DNA of 64,000 nt from Bacteroidota bacterium (GCA_027483445.1 JAIXUS010000082.1:1-64000), one strand, 5' to 3'. Counted from the stretch's first letter, positions 44,028 to 54,168 are shown. Notes: a model not told the origin generated them from the sequence alone. Translations and numbers: made by a program.

Positions 44028-47000
44028 ATGCGTGGTATCTGTATTTTACTTTCCCTGATTTTCCTCGGAGCCTCGGCGCTCAAGGCTCAAGTTAACCTCA
44101 ACACCGGTCTGCTCAGTCATCTGCCGCTCAATGGCAATGGCAACGACCTCAGTGGCAACAACAATGCGGTAACCTTTCCCGCCGCAGGCGTTTACCCTAC
44201 CAATGGCATTACCGGAATTCCGAATGAAGCCATGCTGTTTAACGGCGCTCTTGAGCAGGGTCAGGGCTCCTTTCCGGGCTCCATTTTGAATAATCTCAAT
44301 GCCTGCGCGCTCTCCTTTTGGTTCAACGTTTCGTCAATCACCAACGGAATGAGCCTGGTTGGGCAGGACAATATCCTCGAAGCCGGATTTTTCACCGGCC
44401 CTAACCGAATCATCATTTTTCACCCTACCTCCGGCAGTACCAACTATAACCTGAGCATCACAACCAGCCAATGGGTGCATGTTGCCATTAACACATCAGC
44501 CACCGGCATGCAAGTGTACATCAATGGTATTTTGGCCGGAACGCAAAGTGGAAATCACAGCCTTGGTAACAACACTACACCCACCCGAATTGGCGGCAAT
44601 GTGGTGAATACAACGAACAACTCATTTTTACGCGGGGCCCTCGACGAGGTGCGCATCTACAACCGAACGCTTACTGTAGATGAAATCAACGTGCTGTCGG
44701 CAGCCGTTGGCGTAAGCCTTAACACCGGAAATCCTTCATCATCAGCGCTCTGCGCAGGGGCCAACGTTTCCATTCCATTCACCGTTTCGGGAACAGGAAT
44801 TCAGCCGGGCAACGTGTTTACCGCGCAACTCAGCGATCCATCCGGAAGCTTTGCCAATCCAAGCACCATTGGAACGCTCAGTTCAGTAAACTCTGGTGTC
44901 ATCAGCGCCAGCGTACCCAACAATGTAGAAAGCAGCAGTAGCTATAAAATTCGGGTTGTTGCGAGTCAGGCACCGGTTATCGGACAAGAGAGTGCCAATA
45001 CGATCAGCATTTCCAATCCAACCGAAGGGCTGTCAACGCTCAGCCGTGGACGTATTTTGCATTACACTTTTAACAACAACACCAACGACAGTTCACCCTC
45101 AGCGGCGAATGGCACTGCCAACGGAGGCTTCTCGTATGTAAACGACCGGTTTGGGAATGCCAATTCTGCCATCCGCCTCAATGGTACCAATGCTTTTGTG
45201 GATGTGCCTGATGGAACATGGTTTGGCGGCGCTTACTCAACAAGCTGTTGGGTTCGCCCGGAAGCCTTCGGCACTTTTGCGCGGATTTATGATTTCGCCA
45301 ACGGGCAGGCAAACGACAATGTATTGGCTTGTTTAACACAAGGCACCAACGGTCGACTTGCAGCGGAGAATTATGTTGGCAATGTTTCAGGAGTGCGGTT
45401 GGATGCCCCTGTTGGCGCGCCTTTAAACCAATGGAGTCATGTGGCCATTACGTTCGATGGTACAGTGCTGAGAATCTTTTTAAATGGAAACCTTATTGCG
45501 ACCGGGAATTCTGCGGGTCCAAGATTAATCACCCGAACACTCAACTATATTGGTCGAAGCAACTGGGCTGCTGATGCTTTTGCCCAATCGGCCTTTGATG
45601 ATTTCATGGTATGGAATCGTGTTATTACCGATACCGAAATTCGCACTCTGGCGTCTGATGGCCTCATCGACAGCAATAGTCCGGTGTGTGCGGGTTCTGC
45701 CTTACAGCTCATTGGGCCATCCATTGCGGGTGCGCAGTTCAGCTGGAACGGGCCGGCAGGCTTCAGTGCAAGTGGACAGCAGGTTTTTCGCAATCCATCA
45801 ACCACCGGGCATTCGGGAAGCTATAGCCTCAACATCAGCCTGAATGGATGTAACTCTGGAGCGCAAACGGCCGCTATTCAGGTGTTAACGAATGCAACAC
45901 CACCAACGGTGAGCATCTCCGGCTTGCCGGCCACTACCAATACACTCGCTGCGGCGAATACCCTCAGCGGTACACCGGCAGGCGGGTTTTTCAGCGGAGT
46001 TGGCGTGAGTGGAAACACGTTTAACCCTTCCATTTCGGGCGAAGGAACTTTTGTGGTGCTGTATAACGTTCAGGGAGCGGCTACCTGCGCAACCACGGCT
46101 GCCGATACAGTGTCGGTAGGCGCATCGTTTACCATGCAAAATGGTACGGTGAATGCCTGTTCGGGCGGATTCTTCGATTCGGGCGGTCCAACAAATCCCT
46201 ACAATGCGAATGAAGACTTTGTGCAAACCTTTTGCGCTCCGGTTGGGCAGCGCCTGCGCTTCAACTTCAGTTCGGTAAGCCTTGGAACAGGCGACACCCT
46301 TTGGGCTTACGATGGCAATTCGATCAATGCCCCGCTGCTGCGGATGTACATTCCGTTTTCTACCGCTGATGTAATCTGGAGCTCCGGCACGTGCATCACC
46401 TTCCGCTGGAAGAGCAATGGCAGCGCGCAAACTACAGGCTGGCAGTCGCAATTCGCGTGTTTGGCCAATCCTGAGCAGGCGCTTAACATTGCTATGAATG
46501 CGGGCATTTCGGTGGTTTGCAACGCCACGATTCTTGATCCACAAGGCGGTTCGCCCTATTCACAAGGCTTTACACGGCATACGTTCAAGTCGGCCAACGG
46601 GCAACGACTGCGTTTCGAGTCCAGCGCTTTTGCCATCAACGGCAACAATGGCGGTCACTGGTTGCGCATTTTCGATGGCCCCGACCAAAGCTATCCGCTC
46701 ATTGGTCAGTACAACAACTTCAACTTCATACCCGCGGCAGTGGAGAGCTCCGGCGAATTTCTCACCTTCGAGTTTGATGCCACCAACACCAATGCTGGCT
46801 TTGGCGGAAACGCCGGTTTTGTGGGGGCGCTGAGCTGCTTTGGTGCACCTTTAGCCATCCTGCCATTTGGCGGCAATACCATAAGCACTTGTAGCGCAGT
46901 GTTTTACGACCAAGGTGGACCCAACGCCGACTATGCCTCAAACCTCGACCAGGTGCAAACCTATTGTGCCGAAAATGGCGAAAAGCTTCGCATTCGGTTT

Positions 47001-49784
47001 AACCAGAACGAAATCGGTTTTAACACCGGCGACACGCTGTTCGTTTATGATGGTGCGAGTGTAAACGACGGACTGCTGGCAGTGTTCATTCAAAATTCGG
47101 CCATGGAGCCCATGAAAAGTTCGGGCTCTTGTCTCACGTTCCGGTTTAAGTCGAACGCCAGCGCCCAAAGTCAGGGCTGGCAAGGCTTTATCAATTGCGT
47201 TCCGAGCCATGCCGGACAAGATACTTTCCTCATCAGCAGTGGTGTACGGGTAACCTGTAATGCCATTGTGGAAGACAATTCAGGTCCATTTGCCTACGGA
47301 CAAGGCTTTAACCGCCAAACCTACCGCTCGGTAAACGGACAAAGGCTAAGGTTTGCCTATTCGTTTTTGAATGTAAACGGCAATAACGGCGGACATTGGT
47401 TGCGCATTTACGACGGTCCCGACCAAACCTATCCACTCATTGGTCAATACAACAACTTTAATTTTTTGCCTGCTTTGATTGAAAGCACCGGTGAATTTCT
47501 CACTTTCGAGTTTGACCGTACCAATACCAACGCGGGCTTTGGCTCTGCGCAAGGTTATTCGGGCCTCATGACCTGTTTTGGTGAGGCCTTACCTGTACTT
47601 ACTATCGGCAACGGAACACTTAATGTATGCGAAGGCGTGTTTTACGACGATGGCGGGCCAAACCAGAATTACACTGCGAACGGAAGCTATACGCAAACGT
47701 TCTGTTCGGCTTCCGGTCAGTTGATACAGCTGCTTTTCAACCGCAACGAAACGTCATTCGCGGCTGGCGATACCCTTTGGGTGTTTGATGGCAACAGCAT
47801 TAGTGCACCGCCGCTGGCCATGTACATCAGTGGTTCAACCATTGAGCCGCTCACTTCTACCGGCACCTGCCTCACCTTCCGTTACCGCAGCAACGCCAAC
47901 AATCAGGCCCGCGGCTGGCAAGGCATTATTTCATGTGTCGATACGCCACCGGCAGTGATTCAGTATGCCATGAGTTCGGGTATTCGCTACGTGTGCAATG
48001 GTATTTTCCGCGATCCGGGCGGAACCGGAAATTACCCGGCCGGCACCTGGGAGCAAACCTTTACCTCATACAGCGCTGAGCGATTGCGTGCTACTGTGCT
48101 GGGTATCAATGTGAATGGAAACAACGGAGGCCATTGGCTGCGCGTGTATGACGGCCCAAGCGCAGCCTCGCCACTTATCGGCTCTTACAACAATTTCAAC
48201 GGTTGGCCGCCGGCTTTCCAGTCGACCGGAAGCAGCCTTACGTTCCGCTTCGAGTCGACCAACCAGTTTGCCGGACTTGGTCCAGGTTTCGAGATTGAAT
48301 TCTCCTGCTTTAGTGCATTACCCATAGATGTAGCCTGGTTGAGTTCGCCGGTTTGTCGCGGTGCTAATCTCAATATTCCATTCACGCTGAATGCTCCGGT
48401 AAACGCCGGAAATACCTTCACCGCTCAACTCAGCGATGCAAATGGCAATTTTGGAAGTCTGGTAAACATTGGAACCCTGAGTGGAACATCAGCCGGAACC
48501 ATCAATGCGACGATTCCCATTGGCACGCCGGCTGGCACAGGTTACCGTGTGCGCATAATCAGCTCCAATCCGGTTCAAATCGGGAATGTGAGTCCCAATA
48601 CACTCATTATCAATCCAACACCTGAGCAACCCGCCAGCATAAGTGCCAACAATGGATTGAGTTTCTGTGCAGGTAACACCACCACATTGTCGATCGCGCC
48701 CCAAAACGGCGTGAGTTACCAGTGGCTGCGCGATGGGGGAGAAGTAGGAGGAAACAGCAATCAATTTGTGGCTTCCGAAGCGGGTGTTTACACCATCCGT
48801 TTGGAGAACAATTGTGGAAGTATCGTTTCCAACGCTTCGGCTTCGCTGAGTATTCAACCGCAGCCAAGTGCGGCGCTTATCGAAGGGCCATCAAACCTGA
48901 GCTTGTGCAATGGCAACAATGCCACGCTCACGGTGGCTCCACAAGCTGGCGTAAGTTATGCATGGACCCGCGACGGTGATGCGGTGGGGACCAACACCAA
49001 CACCTTAACTATTGGAGCATCTGGTGTTTATGCGGTAAGCCTGAGTAATGCCTGCGGAACGGTGGCCTCCATCAATTCAATAACGGTTACAACCGAAAAT
49101 GCCCCCGTGCTCAGTCTCGTATCTACCTCTCCGGTTGGCTGTTCGGGCGCTCAAAACGGAGCGATTGATGTTTCTGTACAGGGCGCAACATCGTTCTTGT
49201 GGAGCAATGGCGCGAGTACCGAAGACTTGAGTGGTGTTGGAGCGGGCGACTATCAGCTTGTTGCGACATCAGCAGGCGGTTGTGAAAGCACCTTGAATGT
49301 TAGCCTCATCGGCTCATCGCCCATTGTTGCAGAGGCTCAAATCACGCCTCAGGTTGGCTCATCGCCCAATGGCAGCATCGATCTTACCATCACCGGCGGG
49401 TTGCCGCCATTTACCGTAAACTGGAGCAACGGCAGCACCGAGCAGGACATCAGCCAATTGTCGACCGGTACCTACACTGTTACCGTCACCGATGCCAACA
49501 ACTGCACACAGAGCTTCGATTTTATTGTAGATGTGCTCACCGGCATGCTCACGGCCACGGAAGGCGTTAGCGTGTTTCCCAATCCGGCGGCCGACTTTTT
49601 TATTCTCCGCAGCGAATTGTCCGGTTTATGGCAATTGCATGATGTAAGCGGGCGACAAATACAGCATGGCGAGCATCTGAATGGCGATCAGATTATTTCA
49701 GTGAGCAATCTTCCCAAAGGATTGTATTTACTGCAGTTTCAATCTAAAAGTGGGCAGCGCAGTGTAGTTAAAGTACTGCATTAA
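44028..49784 (+). CDS. Giant LamG/CUB-like/SprB-repeat T9SS cargo protein
   Basis: A 1918-residue surface protein. Signal peptide MRGICILLSLIFLG to about ALKAQ; the start at 44028 is chosen for this. Two LamG/concanavalin-like jellyroll domains lie at about 25-230 and 345-555 (HVAINTSATGMQVYINGI; HVAITFDGTVLRIFLNGNLI). About residues 705-1430 hold three tandem units of about 245 residues, each with two CUB-like halves (CSGGFFDSGGP, CSAVFYDQGGP, CEGVFYDDGGP). Two Ig-like modules, SprB-type repeats (LTITGGLPPFTVNWSNGSTE) and a type A T9SS sorting domain (VFPNPAADFFILRSE to the end) follow. Likely an adhesin or glycan-binding surface protein; ligand unknown. A terminator follows. Confidence 0.88.
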   Translation: MRGICILLSLIFLGASALKAQVNLNTGLLSHLPLNGNGNDLSGNNNAVTFPAAGVYPTNGITGIPNEAMLFNGALEQGQGSFPGSILNNLNACALSFWFNVSSITNGMSLVGQDNILEAGFFTGPNRIIIFHPTSGSTNYNLSITTSQWVHVAINTSATGMQVYINGILAGTQSGNHSLGNNTTPTRIGGNVVNTTNNSFLRGALDEVRIYNRTLTVDEINVLSAAVGVSLNTGNPSSSALCAGANVSIPFTVSGTGIQPGNVFTAQLSDPSGSFANPSTIGTLSSVNSGVISASVPNNVESSSSYKIRVVASQAPVIGQESANTISISNPTEGLSTLSRGRILHYTFNNNTNDSSPSAANGTANGGFSYVNDRFGNANSAIRLNGTNAFVDVPDGTWFGGAYSTSCWVRPEAFGTFARIYDFANGQANDNVLACLTQGTNGRLAAENYVGNVSGVRLDAPVGAPLNQWSHVAITFDGTVLRIFLNGNLIATGNSAGPRLITRTLNYIGRSNWAADAFAQSAFDDFMVWNRVITDTEIRTLASDGLIDSNSPVCAGSALQLIGPSIAGAQFSWNGPAGFSASGQQVFRNPSTTGHSGSYSLNISLNGCNSGAQTAAIQVLTNATPPTVSISGLPATTNTLAAANTLSGTPAGGFFSGVGVSGNTFNPSISGEGTFVVLYNVQGAATCATTAADTVSVGASFTMQNGTVNACSGGFFDSGGPTNPYNANEDFVQTFCAPVGQRLRFNFSSVSLGTGDTLWAYDGNSINAPLLRMYIPFSTADVIWSSGTCITFRWKSNGSAQTTGWQSQFACLANPEQALNIAMNAGISVVCNATILDPQGGSPYSQGFTRHTFKSANGQRLRFESSAFAINGNNGGHWLRIFDGPDQSYPLIGQYNNFNFIPAAVESSGEFLTFEFDATNTNAGFGGNAGFVGALSCFGAPLAILPFGGNTISTCSAVFYDQGGPNADYASNLDQVQTYCAENGEKLRIRFNQNEIGFNTGDTLFVYDGASVNDGLLAVFIQNSAMEPMKSSGSCLTFRFKSNASAQSQGWQGFINCVPSHAGQDTFLISSGVRVTCNAIVEDNSGPFAYGQGFNRQTYRSVNGQRLRFAYSFLNVNGNNGGHWLRIYDGPDQTYPLIGQYNNFNFLPALIESTGEFLTFEFDRTNTNAGFGSAQGYSGLMTCFGEALPVLTIGNGTLNVCEGVFYDDGGPNQNYTANGSYTQTFCSASGQLIQLLFNRNETSFAAGDTLWVFDGNSISAPPLAMYISGSTIEPLTSTGTCLTFRYRSNANNQARGWQGIISCVDTPPAVIQYAMSSGIRYVCNGIFRDPGGTGNYPAGTWEQTFTSYSAERLRATVLGINVNGNNGGHWLRVYDGPSAASPLIGSYNNFNGWPPAFQSTGSSLTFRFESTNQFAGLGPGFEIEFSCFSALPIDVAWLSSPVCRGANLNIPFTLNAPVNAGNTFTAQLSDANGNFGSLVNIGTLSGTSAGTINATIPIGTPAGTGYRVRIISSNPVQIGNVSPNTLIINPTPEQPASISANNGLSFCAGNTTTLSIAPQNGVSYQWLRDGGEVGGNSNQFVASEAGVYTIRLENNCGSIVSNASASLSIQPQPSAALIEGPSNLSLCNGNNATLTVAPQAGVSYAWTRDGDAVGTNTNTLTIGASGVYAVSLSNACGTVASINSITVTTENAPVLSLVSTSPVGCSGAQNGAIDVSVQGATSFLWSNGASTEDLSGVGAGDYQLVATSAGGCESTLNVSLIGSSPIVAEAQITPQVGSSPNGSIDLTITGGLPPFTVNWSNGSTEQDISQLSTGTYTVTVTDANNCTQSFDFIVDVLTGMLTATEGVSVFPNPAADFFILRSELSGLWQLHDVSGRQIQHGEHLNGDQIISVSNLPKGLYLLQFQSKSGQRSVVKVLH

Positions 49785-49803
49785 AATCGTTTTTGTCAAA
49801 CCC

Positions 49804-49832
49804 AAAGGCAGGCTCAACAGTCTGCCTTTTTT
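49804..49832 (+). terminator. Rho-independent terminator
   Basis: AAAGGCAG (49804-49811) and CTGCCTTT (49822-49829) with a 10-nt loop and a T run, 20 bp beyond the giant cargo gene. Confidence 0.82.
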
Positions 49833-49892
49833 AATTTCCGAAACCTTCGAGAAAAATATCCAGATTCTCATAATTAAACCGGCATTTCATGA

Positions 49893-50106
49893 TTTTTTGG
49901 GCGCCTGCCCTGCCAAACCTCTGCCTACCATTTTGAATGCATCAACGGGCACCGGGTCTTCCGCCTGTAGCCCCATTTTACCGCAGCGTTTCTTTCTGGA
50001 ATCATTGTTTAGCAAGCAGTGTAGTTTTAATTTTTGTTCTCGATTCAATTCCGGGGCGGTAAAATGGGGGCTGCCGGCTTCAACCCCTGGCGCGGGCTTC
50101 TCGTGT
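49893..50106 (-). repeat. Family A repeat, subfamily A-prime, copy A7
   Basis: Begins TTTTTTGGGCGCCTGCC, keeps CGGGCACCGGGTCTTCCGCC, and ends CTTCAACCCCTGGCGCGGGC. The hairpin arms are AGCCCCATTTTACCGC (49969-49984) and GCGGTAAAATGGGGGCT (50056-50072), a 16-bp stem with one bulged G, quite different in sequence from copies A1-A5 but at the same place. It lies upstream of the SLC13 gene. Confidence 0.75.
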
Positions 50107-50176
50107 AAAAGGAACTAGCAATACATGTTCAATTAGCCCTTTGCATAGGTCAACAAATCCCTTACCTTGCCTTTGC

Positions 50177-51601
50177 ATGAAAAACCTTCGCAACACGCTA
50201 AACCTTCTCTTACCACCTATTATTGCCCTGCTATTTGTGCTTTTCAATCCCTTTTCGCTACCCACGGAGGTTTGCAAAACACTGGGCGTTATGGCGTGGA
50301 TGTTGGCCTGGTGGCTGATGGAATCAGTTCCTATGCCGGTAACGGCTCTTCTGCCTATCGTGCTCTTCCCTCTGCTGGGCATCAATGGTATGGAAGAAAC
50401 CTGTAAGCCCTATGGCGATAAATTCATCTTTCTCTTTCTGGGCGGATTTATCCTTGCCCTTGCCCTCGAAAAAACGGCTTTACATCGGCGCTTTTCGCTC
50501 AACCTGGTGCTTCGTACCGGCACCCGTCCAAACCAAATTATTCTGGGCTTCATGCTCTCAGCCTATATCATCAGTATGTGGATTTCCAATACCGCCACAA
50601 CACTCATGATGTTTCCCATTGCACTCGCGGTGAGTGAGCTCTTAGGCACAGGTGCTGAAACCAGCCCTCGTTCTGCCCGAAATTTTAGGATTCTGCTCTT
50701 CCTCGGAATAGCCTATGCTTCGTCGATTGGGGGCATGGCCACACTCATTGGAACGCCGCCCAACGCCGCTGCAGCGGGAATCCTCAGCGAAACCTTCAAC
50801 AGACCCATCGGTTTTGCTGAATTTATGGCTTACGGATTTCCTTTTTCCTTAGTTCTGCTACTGCTAAGCTATTATCTGCTAACCCGTTGGATTTTCCCAA
50901 CGCACCTTGAAACCCGCGAGAAGAGTAGTGGCTTTATCCATCACGAACTCCAAAAACTGGGTCCTCCAGATCGCTCCTCACGCAGGGTGCTCTGGGTGTT
51001 TGGGCTTGCCATCCTCTTATGGCTTTCCGAAGGCACCATTCGGCAAGTATGGCCTTCCAGTCAGATTTCGGATGTGTGGATTGCCATGGCCGCCGGAATC
51101 TCCCTGTTTTTGTTGCCGGGCAACGATAGTAAGCCTGTTCTCGATTGGAACGATACCCAAAAACTTCCATGGGGCATTCTGCTCATGTTCGGCGGCGGAT
51201 TGGCATTGGCTCAGGCTTTCAAAACCAGCGGAACACTGCAAATGCTCATCGATGCTTTACAAGGACTACAGCACATTCCACTGGGTTATTTTATGGTTAT
51301 CCTCAGCGGCGTAGGCATATTGCTTACTGCATTTATGAGCAACCTGGCGATGGTTACCCTTTTCGTTCCGGTGGTGGCGATGCTAGCCCTCGAACGCGGC
51401 GTCGATCCGCTGCTATTCGCCTTACCGGTAACGCTTTCCGCCAGCTGCGACTTCATGTTCCCCATGAGCACTCCGCCCAACGCCATCGCCTTTAGCAGCG
51501 GCTATATCAAATCAACCGATATGCTTCGCGCCGGACTGGTACTCAACCTGCTTTCGTTTTTACTGCTCATGGGATTGATTGGGGTGAGTGTATATCTTTA
51601 G
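50177..51601 (+). CDS. SLC13/DASS family sodium-coupled anion transporter
   Basis: A 474-residue inner-membrane transporter with about 11-12 hydrophobic segments. Family signatures are present: the two SNT/STP-like motifs, ISNTATTLMMFPIALA and SNLAMVTLFVPVVAMLA, and GTPPNAAAAGIL with STPPNAIAFSSGYI. Substrates in the family are di- and tricarboxylates, or sulfate; the sequence does not decide. The start is the ATG at 50177 (MKNLRNTLNLLLP). It is followed by a bidirectional terminator. Confidence 0.92.
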   Translation: MKNLRNTLNLLLPPIIALLFVLFNPFSLPTEVCKTLGVMAWMLAWWLMESVPMPVTALLPIVLFPLLGINGMEETCKPYGDKFIFLFLGGFILALALEKTALHRRFSLNLVLRTGTRPNQIILGFMLSAYIISMWISNTATTLMMFPIALAVSELLGTGAETSPRSARNFRILLFLGIAYASSIGGMATLIGTPPNAAAAGILSETFNRPIGFAEFMAYGFPFSLVLLLLSYYLLTRWIFPTHLETREKSSGFIHHELQKLGPPDRSSRRVLWVFGLAILLWLSEGTIRQVWPSSQISDVWIAMAAGISLFLLPGNDSKPVLDWNDTQKLPWGILLMFGGGLALAQAFKTSGTLQMLIDALQGLQHIPLGYFMVILSGVGILLTAFMSNLAMVTLFVPVVAMLALERGVDPLLFALPVTLSASCDFMFPMSTPPNAIAFSSGYIKSTDMLRAGLVLNLLSFLLLMGLIGVSVYL

Positions 51602-51630
51602 AAAACAGCTCGATCTCATGTAAACATGAA

Positions 51631-51669
51631 AAAAGCCAAACCGAGATAGTTGATATCGGTTTGGCTTTT
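51631..51669. terminator. Bidirectional terminator
   Basis: AAAAGCCAAACCGA (51631-51644) and TCGGTTTGGCTTTT (51656-51669) form a perfect 14-bp stem with an 11-nt loop between the convergent SLC13 and DUF4139 genes. Confidence 0.9.
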
Positions 51670-51687
51670 CGATTTATATACGAGGAT

Positions 51688-53334
51688 TTACAATCCGTTA
51701 AGAATAAACTTCTTCGGATATCTCACTGAGTAGGCAAAGGTTAACTTGGTGCTTTCGCCGGGCTGGAGCTTAAGTCGCCAAGTGAGTTTACCGGTTTCCT
51801 TATTGTATTCTGCCTTTCCGGTGTCTACCGCTTCCACTACGAGTTGCTCGTTGTTGGACAGCGGAACCTGGTCTTCAATTTCAAGCTCTATCGGTGCTTT
51901 ACGGGTATTTCGAACGTCAATTTCAAAGTTTCGGGTTACTTTCTTCATGGTGTTGTTTACCGAGGTGCGCTCGTTGAGCTCCTTCACCATTTTGCGCTTG
52001 AGAATCACGTTGTTGTCGCGGCCGAGGGCTACACTCAGCGTATCGTCGGCAATGCGGGTGTCGAAATAGGTTTTGCCCACATAGTTGTTTTCGAAGTACA
52101 CGTTGGCATCTCCAGGCAGAAGTTCGCCTTTGTCCCAACCCAGCAGTTCGGCCAACAGGAAGGCATCTGGATCCACCTTGGGAATACCAAAATGTTTGTA
52201 GGCTGCATCGATGTCGTAACGTTGAATTTCCACGTAATTGTCGCCCCCATCGCTTTCAATGGTATAGGGTAAGCTGATGCTAAATACTGAATTGGTATTG
52301 GAGCCAACCACCTGGGTGAACTGGGCTGGGGTTTTGGATTTTTCGCGAGGACTGGAAATGACTACTTCACTCAACGATGTAGGTGCATCTTCGCTTACTG
52401 CACCGGCAGCCACTGGCGCCCGTGAAGTACGGTACTCTTCAGTTTTTTTGTAGTAGGTGCGCACGGGCGGGTTTTCGGTGAGTGAAAGCCACCATGGATT
52501 GATCTGCGGTTTGGTGTTTCCTCTTGAAGGATTTCCGGTGCTGAGCGATAGTTTTACGTTTTTCCAAGGCTGACCGGTATTTTGGTACACATTGGCTTTG
52601 GCGGCCACTATGGCTTTGGAGTTTACGTCCTTCACACGGATGTCGTAGCTGGGTGTCCAGCCACAATTGGTGGTATAGTAAGCCAGTTCGAAGTTGGCCT
52701 GACCTGCTGCCGCAGCATTCACCTGAACAATCACCTCGCCGGTTGGCTTGAGCTCATTGGAGCGCATGTTGTTCATTTGAGCCTCAAGTGTGCCGATGCG
52801 CTCGTTCATCTTTCTTTCCTTCTGTTCAATCTCATATTTCTTCAGAGCCGCTTCCTGAATTCGGTTGCGGAGGAAATCAGCCATCTTGGCCAGTTCGACG
52901 GTACTCACGCCAACATTAGCGCCGCCAATCGACTTGTTAGAGGCCAGCAGGCTGAGCTCCTCTTCATGACCTCTGCGGCTAATTTGAAGTCGGGCCACCT
53001 GGTCGCGGTACCATTTTACAGAGTCTTCGAGTTCTTTAAACTCCTTGTAATCCTGAGGTTTCAGGTAGTTTAGCTCGTAGTTCACCGAGAGAATGGTAAC
53101 ATCGGCATCGGCCTTTACTTGCACAGAATTGGCATCGATGGTATTGGAGAGTTTTTCAAAAATGAGGGTTTGTCGGCCGGCTTTCAGGTTGGCCGATGCC
53201 TTTGAGTACACTTGTGCACCGCTGAGGTAAACCATCACCTCTTCGGGTTGCGATTTCACTACTGTATTGTCGGTACTTTGAGATGCCAGTAAAAATGGGC
53301 TAAGCAGAAGAATCAGTGCAATGGACTTTTTCAT
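51688..53334 (-). CDS. DUF4139 (mucoidy inhibitor MuiA-like) secreted protein
   Basis: A 548-residue exported protein. The signal peptide ends near LLASQ (about residue 19). The N-terminal DUF4140-like domain (VMVYLSGAQVYSKASANLKAG) leads into a coiled coil at about 95-200 (KEFKELEDSVKWYRDQVARL), then the DUF4139 beta domain (ELAYYTTNCGWTPSYDIRV and VKLSLSTGNPS). The closing LQPGESTKLTFAYSVRYPK is family-typical. Function is unknown apart from the name given to a proteobacterial relative. Divergent from the carbonic anhydrase-like gene. Confidence 0.9.
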   Translation of the reverse strand: MKKSIALILLLSPFLLASQSTDNTVVKSQPEEVMVYLSGAQVYSKASANLKAGRQTLIFEKLSNTIDANSVQVKADADVTILSVNYELNYLKPQDYKEFKELEDSVKWYRDQVARLQISRRGHEEELSLLASNKSIGGANVGVSTVELAKMADFLRNRIQEAALKKYEIEQKERKMNERIGTLEAQMNNMRSNELKPTGEVIVQVNAAAAGQANFELAYYTTNCGWTPSYDIRVKDVNSKAIVAAKANVYQNTGQPWKNVKLSLSTGNPSRGNTKPQINPWWLSLTENPPVRTYYKKTEEYRTSRAPVAAGAVSEDAPTSLSEVVISSPREKSKTPAQFTQVVGSNTNSVFSISLPYTIESDGGDNYVEIQRYDIDAAYKHFGIPKVDPDAFLLAELLGWDKGELLPGDANVYFENNYVGKTYFDTRIADDTLSVALGRDNNVILKRKMVKELNERTSVNNTMKKVTRNFEIDVRNTRKAPIELEIEDQVPLSNNEQLVVEAVDTGKAEYNKETGKLTWRLKLQPGESTKLTFAYSVRYPKKFILNGL

Positions 53335-53422
53335 GTTATTGGGTCTTGGACGGGGCCTGATAAGCGCATTGAGGTGAAAGGTTCACAGGCTTCCATTACT
53401 TTTACAAAGTAAAGCAAATTGT

Positions 53423-53941
53423 ATGGCGTTAATAAAGTCGGTGCGCGGTTTTAAGCCCCTGTTTGGGGCAGATTGCTATTTGGCAGAAACAGCGGTTGTG
53501 ATTGGCGATGTGGTAATGGGCGACCAATGTTCGGTGTGGTTTAATGCGGTGGTTCGGGGTGATGTCAACTCGATTCGCATCGGAAACCGCGTGAACATTC
53601 AGGATGGAGCGGTAATTCATTGCACCTACCAAACGGCGCCTACGACGATTGGCAATCGCGTTTCGATTGGTCACAACGCGCTGGTGCACGGCTGCACTTT
53701 ACACGACAATGTGTTGGTGGGCATGGGTTCTATTGTGATGGATCATGCGGTGGTGCATTCAGGGAGTATTATTGCTGCCGGTGCGGTGGTGTTGGAAAAG
53801 ACGATTGTCGAAAGTGGATGGATTTGGGCTGGCGTTCCAGCCAAGCCGGTGAAAAGGGTAGGTGAGGAGCTGGTACGCGGTCAGATTGACCGGATTGCCG
53901 ACAATTATCTGATGTACAGCGGTTGGTTTAAGGGAGAGTAA
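53423..53941 (+). CDS. Gamma-class carbonic anhydrase-like protein
   Basis: A 172-residue left-handed beta-helix protein with hexapeptide repeats. The three metal histidines are present: H66 (VIHCTY), H84 (IGHNALVHG) and H89. The order GDVVMGDQCSVWFNAVVRGD fits the gamma carbonic anhydrase/YrdA/PaaY group. It may bind zinc or iron; catalysis in this subgroup is often not shown. Confidence 0.92.
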   Translation: MALIKSVRGFKPLFGADCYLAETAVVIGDVVMGDQCSVWFNAVVRGDVNSIRIGNRVNIQDGAVIHCTYQTAPTTIGNRVSIGHNALVHGCTLHDNVLVGMGSIVMDHAVVHSGSIIAAGAVVLEKTIVESGWIWAGVPAKPVKRVGEELVRGQIDRIADNYLMYSGWFKGE

Positions 53942-54096
53942 GTCTTAAGTACTTAGTCTGTAACTGTCCTTGCCTAAAATAGGTTGACTTTTTTGGTTCA
54001 ACATTGATTTATTTCCATCGGGTAAATATGAGCCTGAGGTTCTTCTCTTGTGCAGATGAATGAGCTGAAAGCGAATTACAATTTCCGCTTAACTTA

Positions 54097-54168
54097 GAGA
54101 AACACGCGGTGACTGGCGACACAGCCTCATTTACCCGAAATACTCAGCGAGGCATGCGACCCAAAAAA
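54097..54168 (+). repeat. Orphan right half of a family A repeat (A6)
   Basis: GAAACACGCGGTGACTGGCGAC, then ACAGCCTCATTTACCCG and CTCAGCGAGGCATGCGACCC match only the right half of family A. The hairpin and left end are absent. It lies about 115 bp from the flank of full copy A5. The stretch 53942-54096 has no gene. Confidence 0.65.

Noticed and set aside
49893-50106. Family A copies as integron attC sites
   Set aside because: They lack the GTTRRRY/RYYYAAC core ends, there is no integrase, and the genes between copies are ordinary housekeeping genes.
53942-54096. Palindromic TAAGTACTTA after the carbonic anhydrase-like gene as a terminator
   Set aside because: The stem is only 10 bp without a loop or T run.
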